A DNA stretch of 59,880 bases from Allorhizocola rhizosphaerae (GTDB lineage Bacteria > Actinomycetota > Actinomycetes > Mycobacteriales > Micromonosporaceae). The notes beneath the pieces were generated by a model, which had not been told where the DNA came from, searched no databases, and saw nothing but the letters and a program-made list of their open reading frames with translations. Positions 42,743 through 51,041 of the stretch are shown here, piece after piece. The stretch lies in the NCBI RefSeq assembly GCF_003426775.1, contig NZ_QJUG01000016.1, positions 1 through 59,880 of the forward strand. The letters run 5' to 3'. Positions within the stretch are counted from its first letter, which is position 1; each line of letters starts with the position of its first letter. The position numbers and the translations under genes were made by a program.

Positions 42743-43119
42743 TTCTTCTCGATACGCATGTCGTGGTTTGGCTCTATTCCGACCCGCAAGGACTTGTGCC
42801 TGTTTCGGTGAGGCACCGTTTGGACACCGAACAGCTTGCGCTGTCACCGTTTGTGCGGCTGGAACTGCAGTACCTGTACGAAGTCGGCAAGGTGGCGGTG
42901 CCCGCGCAGGCGATCATCGATGAGCTGGCCCCGAAGCTGGAGCTGGTGTTGACCGATCCGCCGGCTGCAATCCTGTGTCAGGTTGCGACAACGCTTGACT
43001 GGACACGCAATCCGTTCGACCGGCTCATCTCGGCGCAAGCGGTCGCGGCGGGGACGACCCTGGTGACCAAGGATCGGGTGATCCGGGAGCACCTTCCGCT
43101 CGCGTGGTGGGCAAACTGA
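42739..43119 (+). CDS. PIN-domain ribonuclease toxin (VapC-like)
   Basis: 126 aa, PIN fold. Acidic residues at expected places: LLDTHVVVWL (Asp), VRLELQYLYEVGK (Glu), NPFDRLISAQA (Asp) and VTKDRVIREH (Asp). VapC toxins cut RNA, often tRNA, when freed of antitoxin. GTG 42739, in 4-bp overlap with the antitoxin stop, gives the usual MILLDTH start; GTG 42730 would add three residues. A second VapC, only a fragment, lies at 52043-52225. Confidence 0.87.
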   Translation: MILLDTHVVVWLYSDPQGLVPVSVRHRLDTEQLALSPFVRLELQYLYEVGKVAVPAQAIIDELAPKLELVLTDPPAAILCQVATTLDWTRNPFDRLISAQAVAAGTTLVTKDRVIREHLPLAWWAN

Positions 43120-43213
43120 GGCCGCGCGTGGCCGCAGGCGCTGACCCGGTACTAGTCAAATAAAACATCGGCATGTAACGATGAGGGCTCTCTCACGAAA
43201 GGGAGCCACCACC

Positions 43214-45058
43214 ATGCGACGAACCTTGCGAACAGCTGGCGTCGTGGCTGGGCTGATCGCTCTGGCGCTGTCGGTCACCACGGCGTCATGGGCGCACGAC
43301 CCGAAGTCCCCCGAAGGGCAGGAAGAGCTACGCCGCATCCTTGCCGACCACGAGCCGGCGTGGCGCCTGGCCGACGGGGTGACCGTGCAAGCCGCTGCGG
43401 CCTGCTCCAACGGGATGGCCGCGCAGTACCCCTGCAAGAATATCGACCTGCTGAGCGCCCTCCCGCTGTCGAGCATCGGCGGCGGCAACGGCAACAGCAT
43501 GTGGGGCTGGACCGACACGTTGACGAACAAGGAGTACATCATCTTCGGGCGCACCACGGGCGCCTCGTTCATCGACGTGACCAACCCGACCGCCCCCGTC
43601 TATCTGGGCAACCTGCCCTCGCACAACGGCACCTCGAGCTCGTGGCGCGACATCAAGGTGTACGCCAACCACGCGTTCATCGGCGCCGACCGGATCAGCT
43701 CGCACGGCATGCAGGTGTTCGACCTGACCCGGCTGCGCAACGTGACCTCGCCGCAGACGTTCACGGCCGACGCGCGCTACACGGGCTTTGGCAACTCGCA
43801 CACGCTCGCGGTCAACGAGCAGACCGGTTACATCTTCGCCGTGGGCACCAACACGTGCAGCGGCGGCGTGCACATGGTCAACGTGCAGAACCCGAAGAAC
43901 CCGGTCAACGCCGGTTGCGTGAGCAGCGACGGTTACGTGCACGAAAACCAGTGCGTGGTGTACCAGGGGCCGGACACCACATACCGCGGGCGCGAGATCT
44001 GCTTCAACTACAACGAGGACACGCTGACGATCGTGGACGTGACGAACAAGTCCGCGCCGGTTCAGCTGTCCCGCACCGGCTACACCGGCGCTCGCTACAC
44101 CCACCAGGGCTGGCTGACCGCCGACCACTCCCGCCTGACGATGAACGACGAGCTGGACTCGGACTCCCCGGGGACGCGCACGTTCATCTGGAACGTGTCG
44201 GACCTCAACGCCCCCGTGCACACCGGCACCTACATCTCGCCCACGAACACGGCGACCGACCACAACCACTACATCATCGACAACCTGATGTACCAGGCGT
44301 CGTATCGTGGTGGGCTGCGGATCCTCGACATCTCGGGCATCGCGTCGAACCAGCTGACCGAGGTCGGGTACTTCGACATCTACCCGTCCAGCAACGGCAC
44401 CGGGTTCAACGGCGCGTGGAACACGTACCCGTTCTTCCGCAGCGGGACCATCGCCATCAGCGGGATCGAGCAGGGTCTCGTGCTGGTGAAGTACAACCCC
44501 GACTCGCAACCGCCGGGCACGGAGGTCTACGCCGACACGTTCGAGACCGCGACCGGTTGGACCGCCAACCCCAGCGGCACCGACACGGCCACGCTGGGCG
44601 CGTGGGAGCGGGGCGACCCCGAGGCCACCGACTCCAGCGGTGCCAAGCAGTTGGGCACGACGGTCAGCGGCACCAATGACCTCGTGACGGGCAGGCAGGC
44701 GGGCACGAGCGCGGGCGCGTTCGACATCGACGGCGGCACGACGAGCATCCGCTCGCCTGCCATCACGCTGCCGTCGAGCGGCACGCTGAACCTGTCGATG
44801 TCGTGGTATCTGGCCCACGGCAGCAACGCGTCCAGCGCCGACTTCTTCCGCGTGAGCATTGTCCACAATGGTGGGACAACAACACTGTTCACGCAGGCCG
44901 CAGCGGCGACTGATCGCGACGCGGCGTGGACCACCGGCACGTGGAACGTCTCGGCCTACGCGGGCCAGTCAGTGCGGATCCTCATCGAGGCGGCCGACGC
45001 ATCGGGTGCGAGCCTGGTCGAGGCCGGCGTGGACGATGTCAAAATCACGCGCCAATAA
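43214..45058 (+). CDS. secreted choice-of-anchor-B family protein (LVIVD repeats)
   Basis: 614 aa. Signal peptide MRRTLRTAGVVAGLIALALS (cleavage near SWAHD). Residues 70-450 are the choice-of-anchor B beta-propeller: WGWTDTLTNKEYIIFGRTTG, ASFIDVTNPTAPVYLGNLP, WRDIKVYANHAFIGADRISS, HENQCVVYQGPD. The last 150 residues are a proprotein-convertase-P-like beta-sandwich (SSGTLNLSMSWYLAHGSNAS). No sorting motif, so probably free. GGGAG precedes ATG 43214 by nine bases; an upstream in-frame ATG is not needed. Role unknown. The following gene overlaps its end by 23 bp. Confidence 0.85.
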   Translation: MRRTLRTAGVVAGLIALALSVTTASWAHDPKSPEGQEELRRILADHEPAWRLADGVTVQAAAACSNGMAAQYPCKNIDLLSALPLSSIGGGNGNSMWGWTDTLTNKEYIIFGRTTGASFIDVTNPTAPVYLGNLPSHNGTSSSWRDIKVYANHAFIGADRISSHGMQVFDLTRLRNVTSPQTFTADARYTGFGNSHTLAVNEQTGYIFAVGTNTCSGGVHMVNVQNPKNPVNAGCVSSDGYVHENQCVVYQGPDTTYRGREICFNYNEDTLTIVDVTNKSAPVQLSRTGYTGARYTHQGWLTADHSRLTMNDELDSDSPGTRTFIWNVSDLNAPVHTGTYISPTNTATDHNHYIIDNLMYQASYRGGLRILDISGIASNQLTEVGYFDIYPSSNGTGFNGAWNTYPFFRSGTIAISGIEQGLVLVKYNPDSQPPGTEVYADTFETATGWTANPSGTDTATLGAWERGDPEATDSSGAKQLGTTVSGTNDLVTGRQAGTSAGAFDIDGGTTSIRSPAITLPSSGTLNLSMSWYLAHGSNASSADFFRVSIVHNGGTTTLFTQAAAATDRDAAWTTGTWNVSAYAGQSVRILIEAADASGASLVEAGVDDVKITRQ

Positions 45059-45851
45059 TCGCCTCCGGCTCGCCTACGCGGCCCTCGCGGTCGCGTTCGT
45101 GGCCACCGTGGCATACGTGCTGACCGTCCTACCCGGACGGTCAGCACCGCCCGTGGCCGTGCCGTCGCCATCGCCCTACGAGCATGGGGACGGCCTGTCC
45201 GACAGCCACGACGGATACCTCATGCGGCCGGTCATCATGCCCGAAAATCGGGGCAAGGGCGTGCCCCTCATGTTCCAGATCCTCGGCTCGGACGGAGCGC
45301 CGCTGGTGCACTACGAGACCGTCCAAACCAAACAGTTGCATCTATACCTTATCAGAGATGACATTTCTGGGTACCGGCACCTGCATCCGGTGCTCGACGG
45401 CGAAACGTGGTCGACCACATTGGACATCGACGACGGGGGAAGTTACCGCGTCTACGCCGAGTTCACGCCCAAGGGCGGGCATGCGACCACGCTCGGGCTG
45501 CCGTTCGTCATCGCCGGTGACACCAAGCTCGTCCCGCTGCCCGGACCGGCCGCGTCCGCCACCGCCGGCCCGCACACCGTCACCCGCCTCGACGGCATCG
45601 CCCACCTGCGCGCGGGCCAGAGCGCGCTGCTGCGCTTCGGCGTCAACGCGACTCTTGAGCCTTATCTTGGTTCGTACGCGCACATGTCGGCGTTCGAAGT
45701 GCGCACGGGCGCGCTGCTGCACATGCACCCGGCCGCCAGCGAGCTGACCTTCCACACCCAGTTCGCCAACCGGGGTGAATACCGGCTGTTCCTGGAGTTC
45801 CAAGTGGACGGCAAGGTGCACCGCGCCGACTTCACTGTCTTCGTCGCATAG
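45036..45851 (+). CDS. membrane-anchored or secreted His-rich protein
   Basis: 271 aa. An N-terminal hydrophobic segment (RLAYAALAVAFVATVAYVLT) acts as signal or anchor. The outer part has HDGYLMRPVIMPENRGKGVP, KQLHLYLIRDDISGYRHLHP, and YAHMSAFEVRTGALLHMHPA: closely spaced His/Met that could bind copper or another metal. I know similar actinobacterial proteins only as hypothetical. ATG 45036 overlaps the choice-of-anchor-B gene by 23 bp, so the two are probably made together and may act on the same substrate outside the cell. Confidence 0.75.
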   Translation: MSKSRANNRLRLAYAALAVAFVATVAYVLTVLPGRSAPPVAVPSPSPYEHGDGLSDSHDGYLMRPVIMPENRGKGVPLMFQILGSDGAPLVHYETVQTKQLHLYLIRDDISGYRHLHPVLDGETWSTTLDIDDGGSYRVYAEFTPKGGHATTLGLPFVIAGDTKLVPLPGPAASATAGPHTVTRLDGIAHLRAGQSALLRFGVNATLEPYLGSYAHMSAFEVRTGALLHMHPAASELTFHTQFANRGEYRLFLEFQVDGKVHRADFTVFVA

Positions 45852-45956
45852 GCGTGCGCCATCGCCATCGCCATGGTCGGGGAGGGTCATGGAGGGTCGG
45901 GGAGGCAAGCGGAAAGAAGCCATTGACGCCTGTGGATCACGGTGGGGATAATCGAT

Positions 45957-45970
45957 GGAAAGCGCTTTCC
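45957..45970. promoter_or_regulatory. LacI-type operator GGAAAGCGCTTTCC
   Basis: Perfect 14-bp palindrome centred on GCGC, 28 bp before ATG 45998. The form (T-GGAAA-GCGC-TTTCC) matches LacI/GalR-family operators such as those of sugar-uptake and glycosidase genes in actinobacteria. Confidence 0.6.
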
Positions 45971-45997
45971 GCCGATTCGCCGACGCAGGGAGACCAC

Positions 45998-46402
45998 ATG
46001 AGACAAAGGCTGTTGTCGACAGTCGCCGCAGCACTGATCGCCGCCGCGGTCGCGGTGCCCGGCGCCGCGAGCCCGGCACACGCGGGCTTCACCGTCGGGC
46101 CCCCTCCTGGTTATCTGCCGCCTCCGCACGCCCAGACGACCCCTCCAGACGGGTGCCATGTCTACTACTTCACGCACAAGTTCCCGGAAGGCGAACGCCC
46201 CACCGGTTCGATGACCGAGTGCACCAGGATGGGAGGACTTCACCGAGCGGCGGCCCAATGCTCCGACGGCAGAATCATCCATGGCTGGACGGAGGAGATG
46301 GAATACTTCCGTCAGTCCCTGGCCATGTGCCGGGCCGGAGGGGAATTCGGCAGCTACGTTCCGGCCCTGTATGTGTGGGGCGAGTACTGGACTGATTGGT
46401 GA
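45998..46402 (+). CDS. small secreted hypothetical protein
   Basis: 134 aa, signal peptide MRQRLLSTVAAALIAAAVAV (cleavage near AHAGF). The mature part is about 104 residues with a Pro-rich start and three or four Cys (GCHVYYFTHKFPEGERPTGS, TECTRMGG, QCSDGRIIHGW, MCRAGGE). AGGGAGA is correctly placed before ATG 45998. Family unknown. A LacI-type palindrome overlaps its promoter region, hinting at sugar-dependent expression. Confidence 0.75.
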   Translation: MRQRLLSTVAAALIAAAVAVPGAASPAHAGFTVGPPPGYLPPPHAQTTPPDGCHVYYFTHKFPEGERPTGSMTECTRMGGLHRAAAQCSDGRIIHGWTEEMEYFRQSLAMCRAGGEFGSYVPALYVWGEYWTDW

Positions 46403-46424
46403 GCGTCCAGCACGCGGCCCTCGC

Positions 46425-47192
46425 TCAAGCGGGAGCCGGCGCGAGCCGCTTGATGAAGTCGACGGTATCGTCAAAAATTCGGGGCGCGTCATGGTCGAGC
46501 GTGGCGACATGGTAGCTGTCGTGGAGCACCACCTCGTGCTTGTCCCGTGAGGACACTCCCTTCAGGACCATGTCGCTGTTGACCGGCTCGACGACGTGGT
46601 CGTTGGCGGAGTGGAACAGCAGCAGCGGCTGCGCGACGCGGGCGAGATCGGCGCGGACCATGGCCTGAAAGCGGCGCAGCGACGCGGCAGCCCGCACGGG
46701 CGTGCGCGGATATGCGCCCTCGCGGATGCCCGGCTTGGCGATGTCATCGCCGATCGCCGGCACGGATGGGATGAGCCGGCCGAGCACGGGCAGAAACTTC
46801 GTGTCCCAGCGCAGCATGATGACCGCCGGGTTGACCAGCACGATGCCGGCCACGTCGTCGCCGTGCCGCTCGGCCAGGCGCAGTGCGAGCGTCGCACCCA
46901 TGGACAGCCCGCACACGAACACCCGGTCGCACCGCTGTTTCAGGCCGGCGAAGGCCGCCTCCACCGCTGAGTACCAATCGGTCCAGGTGGTGCGGTTGCA
47001 GTCGCGCCAATCCGTCCCGTGCCCGGGAAGCAGCGGCAGCGTGACCGTCCAGCCCTGCTCGGCCAGATGGCGCGCCCATGGGCGGACGCTGTGCGGCGAG
47101 CCGGTGAAGCCGTGGCACACGAGCACACCGATATCGGTCGAGCCATCGTGGGCGAACGGCGACGTGTCGATGGCGGGGGCGGCTTCGGTCAC
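46425..47192 (-). CDS. alpha/beta-hydrolase carboxylesterase/monoacylglycerol-lipase-like
   Basis: 255 aa. Oxyanion region CHGFTGSPHSVRPWARHLAE, LPLLPGHGTDW, nucleophile elbow VCGLSMGATLALRL (GxSxG), acid in FHSANDHVV and catalytic His in DSYHVATLDHD. This pattern is that of bacterial monoacylglycerol lipases and thermostable carboxylesterases (Est30-like). Cytosolic; hydrolyses short to medium acyl esters. The frame stays open far upstream, but GTG 47192 is the proper start, six bases after a CAGAAT box on the minus strand. Confidence 0.87.
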   Translation of the reverse strand: MTEAAPAIDTSPFAHDGSTDIGVLVCHGFTGSPHSVRPWARHLAEQGWTVTLPLLPGHGTDWRDCNRTTWTDWYSAVEAAFAGLKQRCDRVFVCGLSMGATLALRLAERHGDDVAGIVLVNPAVIMLRWDTKFLPVLGRLIPSVPAIGDDIAKPGIREGAYPRTPVRAAASLRRFQAMVRADLARVAQPLLLFHSANDHVVEPVNSDMVLKGVSSRDKHEVVLHDSYHVATLDHDAPRIFDDTVDFIKRLAPAPA

Positions 47193-47273
47193 GCGCGCAT
47201 TCTGACAAGCGAATACCTCATCAGTCGACCCCCACGGGGCGCAAATGTCATAGCCGGATGGCAAGGTGATGTC

Positions 47274-48422
47274 ATGGCCGAGAATTCCTCGCCTCCTCCC
47301 GGGGAGGCACCGGCGGCAGCACGCGCGGCACAAGCGGCACGGGCGGCCGAGCCCGCGGGCCGGTCCCGGCGCGGCATGCCCGACTGGCTGTGGCAGGGCG
47401 CCTTCGTCAGCGGGTGCCTGCTGCTCATGGCCGGCGCGGTGTTCGTGCTCGGGCTCATCGCCGTCCAGCTCGCCTCGCTCGTGCTCGCGCTGATCGCGGC
47501 CATGCTCATCGCCGCGCTGTTCGAGCCGGTGCTGCGCGGGCTGCAGCGGCTGCGCGTGCATCGGGCGGTGGCCGCGCTGCTGTGCCTGCTCATCCTGCTC
47601 ACCGCGTTCGTCACCCCCGCCGTGCTGGTGTGGAATGTGGCGGCTGCCCAGTTCGGCGATGTCGCCGGGCGGCTGGAGGAGGGTGCGGAGCGGCTGCGCA
47701 CGTTCGTCGCCAACGTGCTGCCCATCACCGAGGAGCAGCTCAACCAGATGTTCCGCCAGGCGTCCGGCCGGCTCGCGCTCGGCAGCAACCCGCTCGCCGG
47801 CGCGCTGACGCTGGTCGAGATCCTCGCGGCCATCGTGCTCTCGCTGTTCGTCGCGTTCTTCCTGCTCAAGGACGGGCCCCGGATGTGGGGCTGGTTCATC
47901 GGCGAGCTGCCCGAGCGGGCGCGGCGGCCCACCCATCAGGTCGGTGAGGCGATGTGGGAGACGCTCACGCGATACATCCGGGGCACGATGGCGGTGGCCG
48001 CGATCGATGCCGTCGGGATCGGCGTCGCGCTCGCGCTCATCGGCGTGCCGTTCGCGCTGCCGCTGGCGCTGCTGGTCTTCGTCGGCGGGTTCGTGCCCTA
48101 CATCGGCTCGACCATCAGCGGCAGCATCGCGGTGCTCGTCGCGCTCGCCGCCAACGGCCCGGTCGACGCCCTGCTCGCCCTCGGCGCGGTGGTCGCGGTG
48201 CAGCAGCTGGAGGGCAACTTCCTGGAGCCGTTCATCGTGGGCCACCAGGTGCGGCTGCACCCGGTCGCCGTCGTCGTGGCGGTCTTCGCCGGCTCGCTGA
48301 CCGCGGGCATCGCCGGGGCCATCGTGGCCGTGCCGCTGGTCGCGGTAACGTACCGGGTTTTCCGCGTGCTGCGCGATCGGCCTGAGAGGCAGGATTATGG
48401 TCAACTTCCAGATAACGTTTGA
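47274..48422 (+). CDS. AI-2E/PerM-family permease
   Basis: 382 aa, about seven membrane segments. After an Ala-rich cytosolic start comes GCLLLMAGAVFVLGLIAVQL, LASLVLALIAAMLIAALFEP, then a soluble loop, and the conserved C-terminal FVGGFVPYIGSTISGSIAVL, LEGNFLEPFIVGHQVRLHP motif. Members export AI-2 or act as Na/H antiporters; the specific role is unknown. AAGGTGA precedes ATG 47274 by five bases. Divergent from the esterase gene. A broken VOC gene overlaps its 3' end by 26 bp. Confidence 0.87.
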   Translation: MAENSSPPPGEAPAAARAAQAARAAEPAGRSRRGMPDWLWQGAFVSGCLLLMAGAVFVLGLIAVQLASLVLALIAAMLIAALFEPVLRGLQRLRVHRAVAALLCLLILLTAFVTPAVLVWNVAAAQFGDVAGRLEEGAERLRTFVANVLPITEEQLNQMFRQASGRLALGSNPLAGALTLVEILAAIVLSLFVAFFLLKDGPRMWGWFIGELPERARRPTHQVGEAMWETLTRYIRGTMAVAAIDAVGIGVALALIGVPFALPLALLVFVGGFVPYIGSTISGSIAVLVALAANGPVDALLALGAVVAVQQLEGNFLEPFIVGHQVRLHPVAVVVAVFAGSLTAGIAGAIVAVPLVAVTYRVFRVLRDRPERQDYGQLPDNV

Positions 48423-48625
48423 CTGCGCCGACCCCGGGCGCCTGGCGCGGTTCTGGGCCGAGGCCCTCGACCACCGCGTGCCCGATCATGGTCGGGCAGC
48501 TTGCCACAGGTGGCCGGCGCCCGCGCCCGCTCGACCTCCAGTTTGCGGGCCTGCGCGCGCAGCGTGTGGGCGGCGAACTGGAGGTCGAGGGTGCCGCAAT
48601 CAAGTTTCCGGTTGCAAGAGGGTAA
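48397..48625 (+). pseudogene. truncated VOC/glyoxalase-family gene
   Basis: From ATG 48397 behind AGAGGCAGG the frame reads MVNFQITFDCADPGRLARFW then AEALDH, the standard N-terminus of actinobacterial VOC proteins. After 26 codons similarity stops abruptly and the sequence becomes Arg/Ala/Pro-rich. A 14-bp perfect inverted repeat CTCGACCTCCAGTT / AACTGGAGGTCGAG (48530-48543 and 48576-48589) sits in the replaced part. The rest of the domain, including metal ligands, is missing. Confidence 0.65.
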
Positions 48626-48724
48626 CCGCAGACTCGATCCGCGTTTCACTTGATGGGATCGCGACCGGGCACCGACGCGCGGATGTGACATCCAATAGTG
48701 GCACGGCGGGCAAGCAGCGCGCTC

Positions 48725-48749
48725 GCTTGACCGCCGCGGGCGGTCAAGC
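48725..48749 (-). terminator. terminator hairpin at the end of the DUF1254 gene
   Basis: Perfect 11-bp stem GCTTGACCGCC / GGCGGTCAAGC with a 3-nt loop, overlapping the last codons and stop (48744). Confidence 0.6.
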
Positions 48750-50093
48750 CTGGCGGGTCAGGCCGGGCGGCTTCCACACCTGGTTGAAGATTTCCGGCGC
48801 TGGGAGATAGCAGCGCATCTTGAGGTCGAACGTTCCCACCGGCGCCGGAAGCCAGTTCCGAAGCTGCACCGGGTCGGTCGGTCGGTCGTGCTGGATATAG
48901 ATGGTCAGTCCACCGTCAACCCAGTTCAACCCGGCGGTTCGGTTACCGATCGAGTAGCGGTTGATGGGGTTATGGACGAGGTTGTAGTTGGCGTACAGCG
49001 TCACTGACCAGAAGCCACCGTCCTTCACCGGCGGCAGGTCCGCCTCGGAGAACTCCAAGGTGTACCGGTAGGCCCCGCTGAGCGGTTCGCCTTCCGCGTC
49101 CCGGTAGGCGTACGGGTAGACGGCTTCCTCCAGGTCGTTGTAGACGATGCCGCCCATACACTGCGGCGAGGCGCGCACGAGGAAGTCGTCGTGGGCGCCG
49201 GCCCGGCCGATGGTCAGCGGGGGGAAGGTCCACCCGTTGATAGTCGTGCCCAGCGCCCCCGAAGCATGATCCAGCATCAGCCGCGCATCGGAGGCGGCCT
49301 GGGCGAGCCCGGCCTTGGTGGCCTCGCTGGCCAGTTCGACATCCTGCCAGGGGCCGACGTGCACTTCGGCGAACTGGGCCAGCAGCGGGTCGAGCCGGTG
49401 CCCGGGCGGGCTTTCGGACATCGCCCGGTTCATCGTCTTCCAGTCGGCCAGAGGATCGTCGTTGCGGCTGAACGGTTTGGGCACGTCGCGGTCTATTGGC
49501 ACTTCGGCAGATGTGCCCCACAGGCTGAGCGGTCTGAGCAAGTACTGGTCCTGGAGGGCGCGAACGGCGTCCAAGTCGAGCTTGCCGTCGATCAGCGTGC
49601 GCCCGACGATGAGGGCGAACGGCGTGTGGGCCTGCGGCAGCGGCGCCACGCCGTCGGGCAGGGTGCCATGCCAGTCAGGCCCGATGATGGCGTAGTTGCC
49701 GGCGACCTCACCGGTGGTACGGGTACCCACGTAGGCGAAGTTGTCGGAGTCCATCCCCGCGATCTCCATCGTGAAGTACCGGTTGACCACCGCGGGCACC
49801 GAGAGCACGACCGGCCCCTGCCGCAGGTCCACCCATGCGATGGAGTACAGCGTGTCGTTGTTCGGCGAACCGCCGTCGGTGTAGTCGGCGTTGATCAGGT
49901 TCCGGGCGTGCCAGAAGTAGTTGAGCGGGGCGTACGGTGTGGTTTCGGGGTCGTGTTCCACAACGACCCACTGGTGTCGCAGCTCCGAAAAGTACACCCA
50001 CGGAAACCCGAATACGTAGGCTTGCATCCCGACGCTGTAGGCATACGTCCTCTCCCAGTCGAACGTCTCCTTGTCGGCCTGCTGTTCGGTCAT
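48744..50093 (-). CDS. DUF1254/DUF1214 domain protein
   Basis: 449 aa. N-terminal DUF1254 (YSVGMQAYVFGFPWVYFSEL, NLINADYTDGGSPNNDTLYS, PVVLSVPAVVNRYFTMEIAG) and C-terminal DUF1214 (VYPYAYRDAEGEPLSGAYRY, LPPVKDGGFWSVTLYANYNL, LTIYIQHDRPTD). Many relatives are exported, but no signal peptide is seen here. The biochemical role of these domains is not established. AAAGGA correctly precedes ATG 50093, which is chosen over an open upstream frame. Divergent from the ECF sigma-2 operon across 414 bp. Confidence 0.88.
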   Translation of the reverse strand: MTEQQADKETFDWERTYAYSVGMQAYVFGFPWVYFSELRHQWVVVEHDPETTPYAPLNYFWHARNLINADYTDGGSPNNDTLYSIAWVDLRQGPVVLSVPAVVNRYFTMEIAGMDSDNFAYVGTRTTGEVAGNYAIIGPDWHGTLPDGVAPLPQAHTPFALIVGRTLIDGKLDLDAVRALQDQYLLRPLSLWGTSAEVPIDRDVPKPFSRNDDPLADWKTMNRAMSESPPGHRLDPLLAQFAEVHVGPWQDVELASEATKAGLAQAASDARLMLDHASGALGTTINGWTFPPLTIGRAGAHDDFLVRASPQCMGGIVYNDLEEAVYPYAYRDAEGEPLSGAYRYTLEFSEADLPPVKDGGFWSVTLYANYNLVHNPINRYSIGNRTAGLNWVDGGLTIYIQHDRPTDPVQLRNWLPAPVGTFDLKMRCYLPAPEIFNQVWKPPGLTRQA

Positions 50094-50507
50094 GGTGGTC
50101 CTTTCTGGACGATCGGCACGGTAGGCGAATGCTCGTTCCGCAACGCGATGGACGCACGTCATCGTATCGATGCTCGGCAATGAAGGTACTGTCGGATCGT
50201 TTACGGTCCGTCGACAGAGAAGGGCCCCGCGCGGGTCAGTCCTTCTCTGTTCATTCAGGGAGTCGGCCTTCCCGTCGCACCCCGATCTGCGAGGGGGTCT
50301 CGCCCGGGAACTTGCCAAGTCAGCGCGGCAGTTCAGGCTGGCTCGCGGTTCTTGGTTCGTCAGAGTTACGCTTCGCAAGGATGGCCAACATGTCCGATTC
50401 TTTCCATATAACGCTGAGGGAACCATGGTGAACCAAGAACCGGGTTCATCGTCGCCCGTAGCGACCTTCTCGCGCGGGCATGACGTCACCTGCTCGGCAG
50501 CTAAATT
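50094..50507. other. 414-bp divergent control region
   Basis: No gene. It contains an inverted repeat ACAGAGAAGG / CCTTCTCTGT (50214-50223, 50241-50250) and a cluster of six GGTTC/GAACC pentamers between 50347 and 50447, including 13-bp arms CGGTTCTTGGTTC (50346-50358) and GAACCAAGAACCG (50430-50442). Confidence 0.6.
50429..50453 (+). promoter_or_regulatory. ECF-type promoter for sigma factor 2
   Basis: TGAACC (50429-50434), 15 bp, CGTC (50450-50453): the GAAC...CGTC pattern of ECF sigma promoters, 55 bp upstream of the GTG start of the sigma-2 gene, suggesting autoregulation. Confidence 0.45.
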
Positions 50508-51041
50508 GTGAGCGCCGCGGAAAATCCGGGGCGGCCCATTCAACAAATGCCGCGCGGGAAGCATTCAAGTGATGTGACATTCGACGAGTACCTCAGTCAC
50601 CGGCTGGCGGCACTGCTGCGCTATGCCACCGTCGTCACCTGCGATCCGCATTTGGCGGAGGATGTGGTGCAGGAGGTCCTCGCCCGGGCGCAGCTGCGGT
50701 GGCAGAAGATATCCCGGCTGGACATGCCTGAGGCTTACCTCAAACGCATGGTGCTCAACGAATTCCTGTCGTGGCGACGGCGTCGGTCGGCCATGCACGT
50801 GCCGCTTGCACGTGAGCCCGATGCGCCGGATCCGGCCGAGGCGATTTCCTCCCGCGACGCGCTGTTGCGCCAGATCGCCATGCTTCCTCCACAACAGCGA
50901 GCAGTGCTCGCACTGGGCTTCTACGAAGGCATGACCGACGCTGAGATCGCCACTTTTCTTGACTGTTCTGAAAGCACTGTCCGAAGTCACCGGTCCCGGG
51001 CTTTGAGCACGCTGCGCATGGTGCAGGAGGTAGGTCGATGA
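50508..51041 (+). CDS. SigE-family (ECF) RNA polymerase sigma factor 2
   Basis: 177 aa, regions 2 and 4 only. Region 2: LLRYATVVTCDPHLAEDVVQ, EVLARAQLRWQKI; region 4: LPPQQRAVLALGFYEGMTDA with EIATFLDCSESTVRSHRSRA. Two starts compete: GTG 50508, or ATG 50547 (MPRGKHSSDVTFDEYL), which matches the usual length better; I keep the longer with that caveat. Coupled by ATGA to a membrane protein. An ECF-like promoter lies upstream. Confidence 0.88.
   Translation: MSAAENPGRPIQQMPRGKHSSDVTFDEYLSHRLAALLRYATVVTCDPHLAEDVVQEVLARAQLRWQKISRLDMPEAYLKRMVLNEFLSWRRRRSAMHVPLAREPDAPDPAEAISSRDALLRQIAMLPPQQRAVLALGFYEGMTDAEIATFLDCSESTVRSHRSRALSTLRMVQEVGR

Noticed and set aside
44859-45035. Longer N-terminus for the His-rich secreted protein
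   Set aside because: The upstream frame overlaps the choice-of-anchor B gene and hides the signal segment; ATG 45036 gives a normal N-terminus.
46425-48404. 659-codon minus-strand frame
   Set aside because: Only its last 255 codons are the esterase; the rest mirrors the AI-2E-like permease gene.
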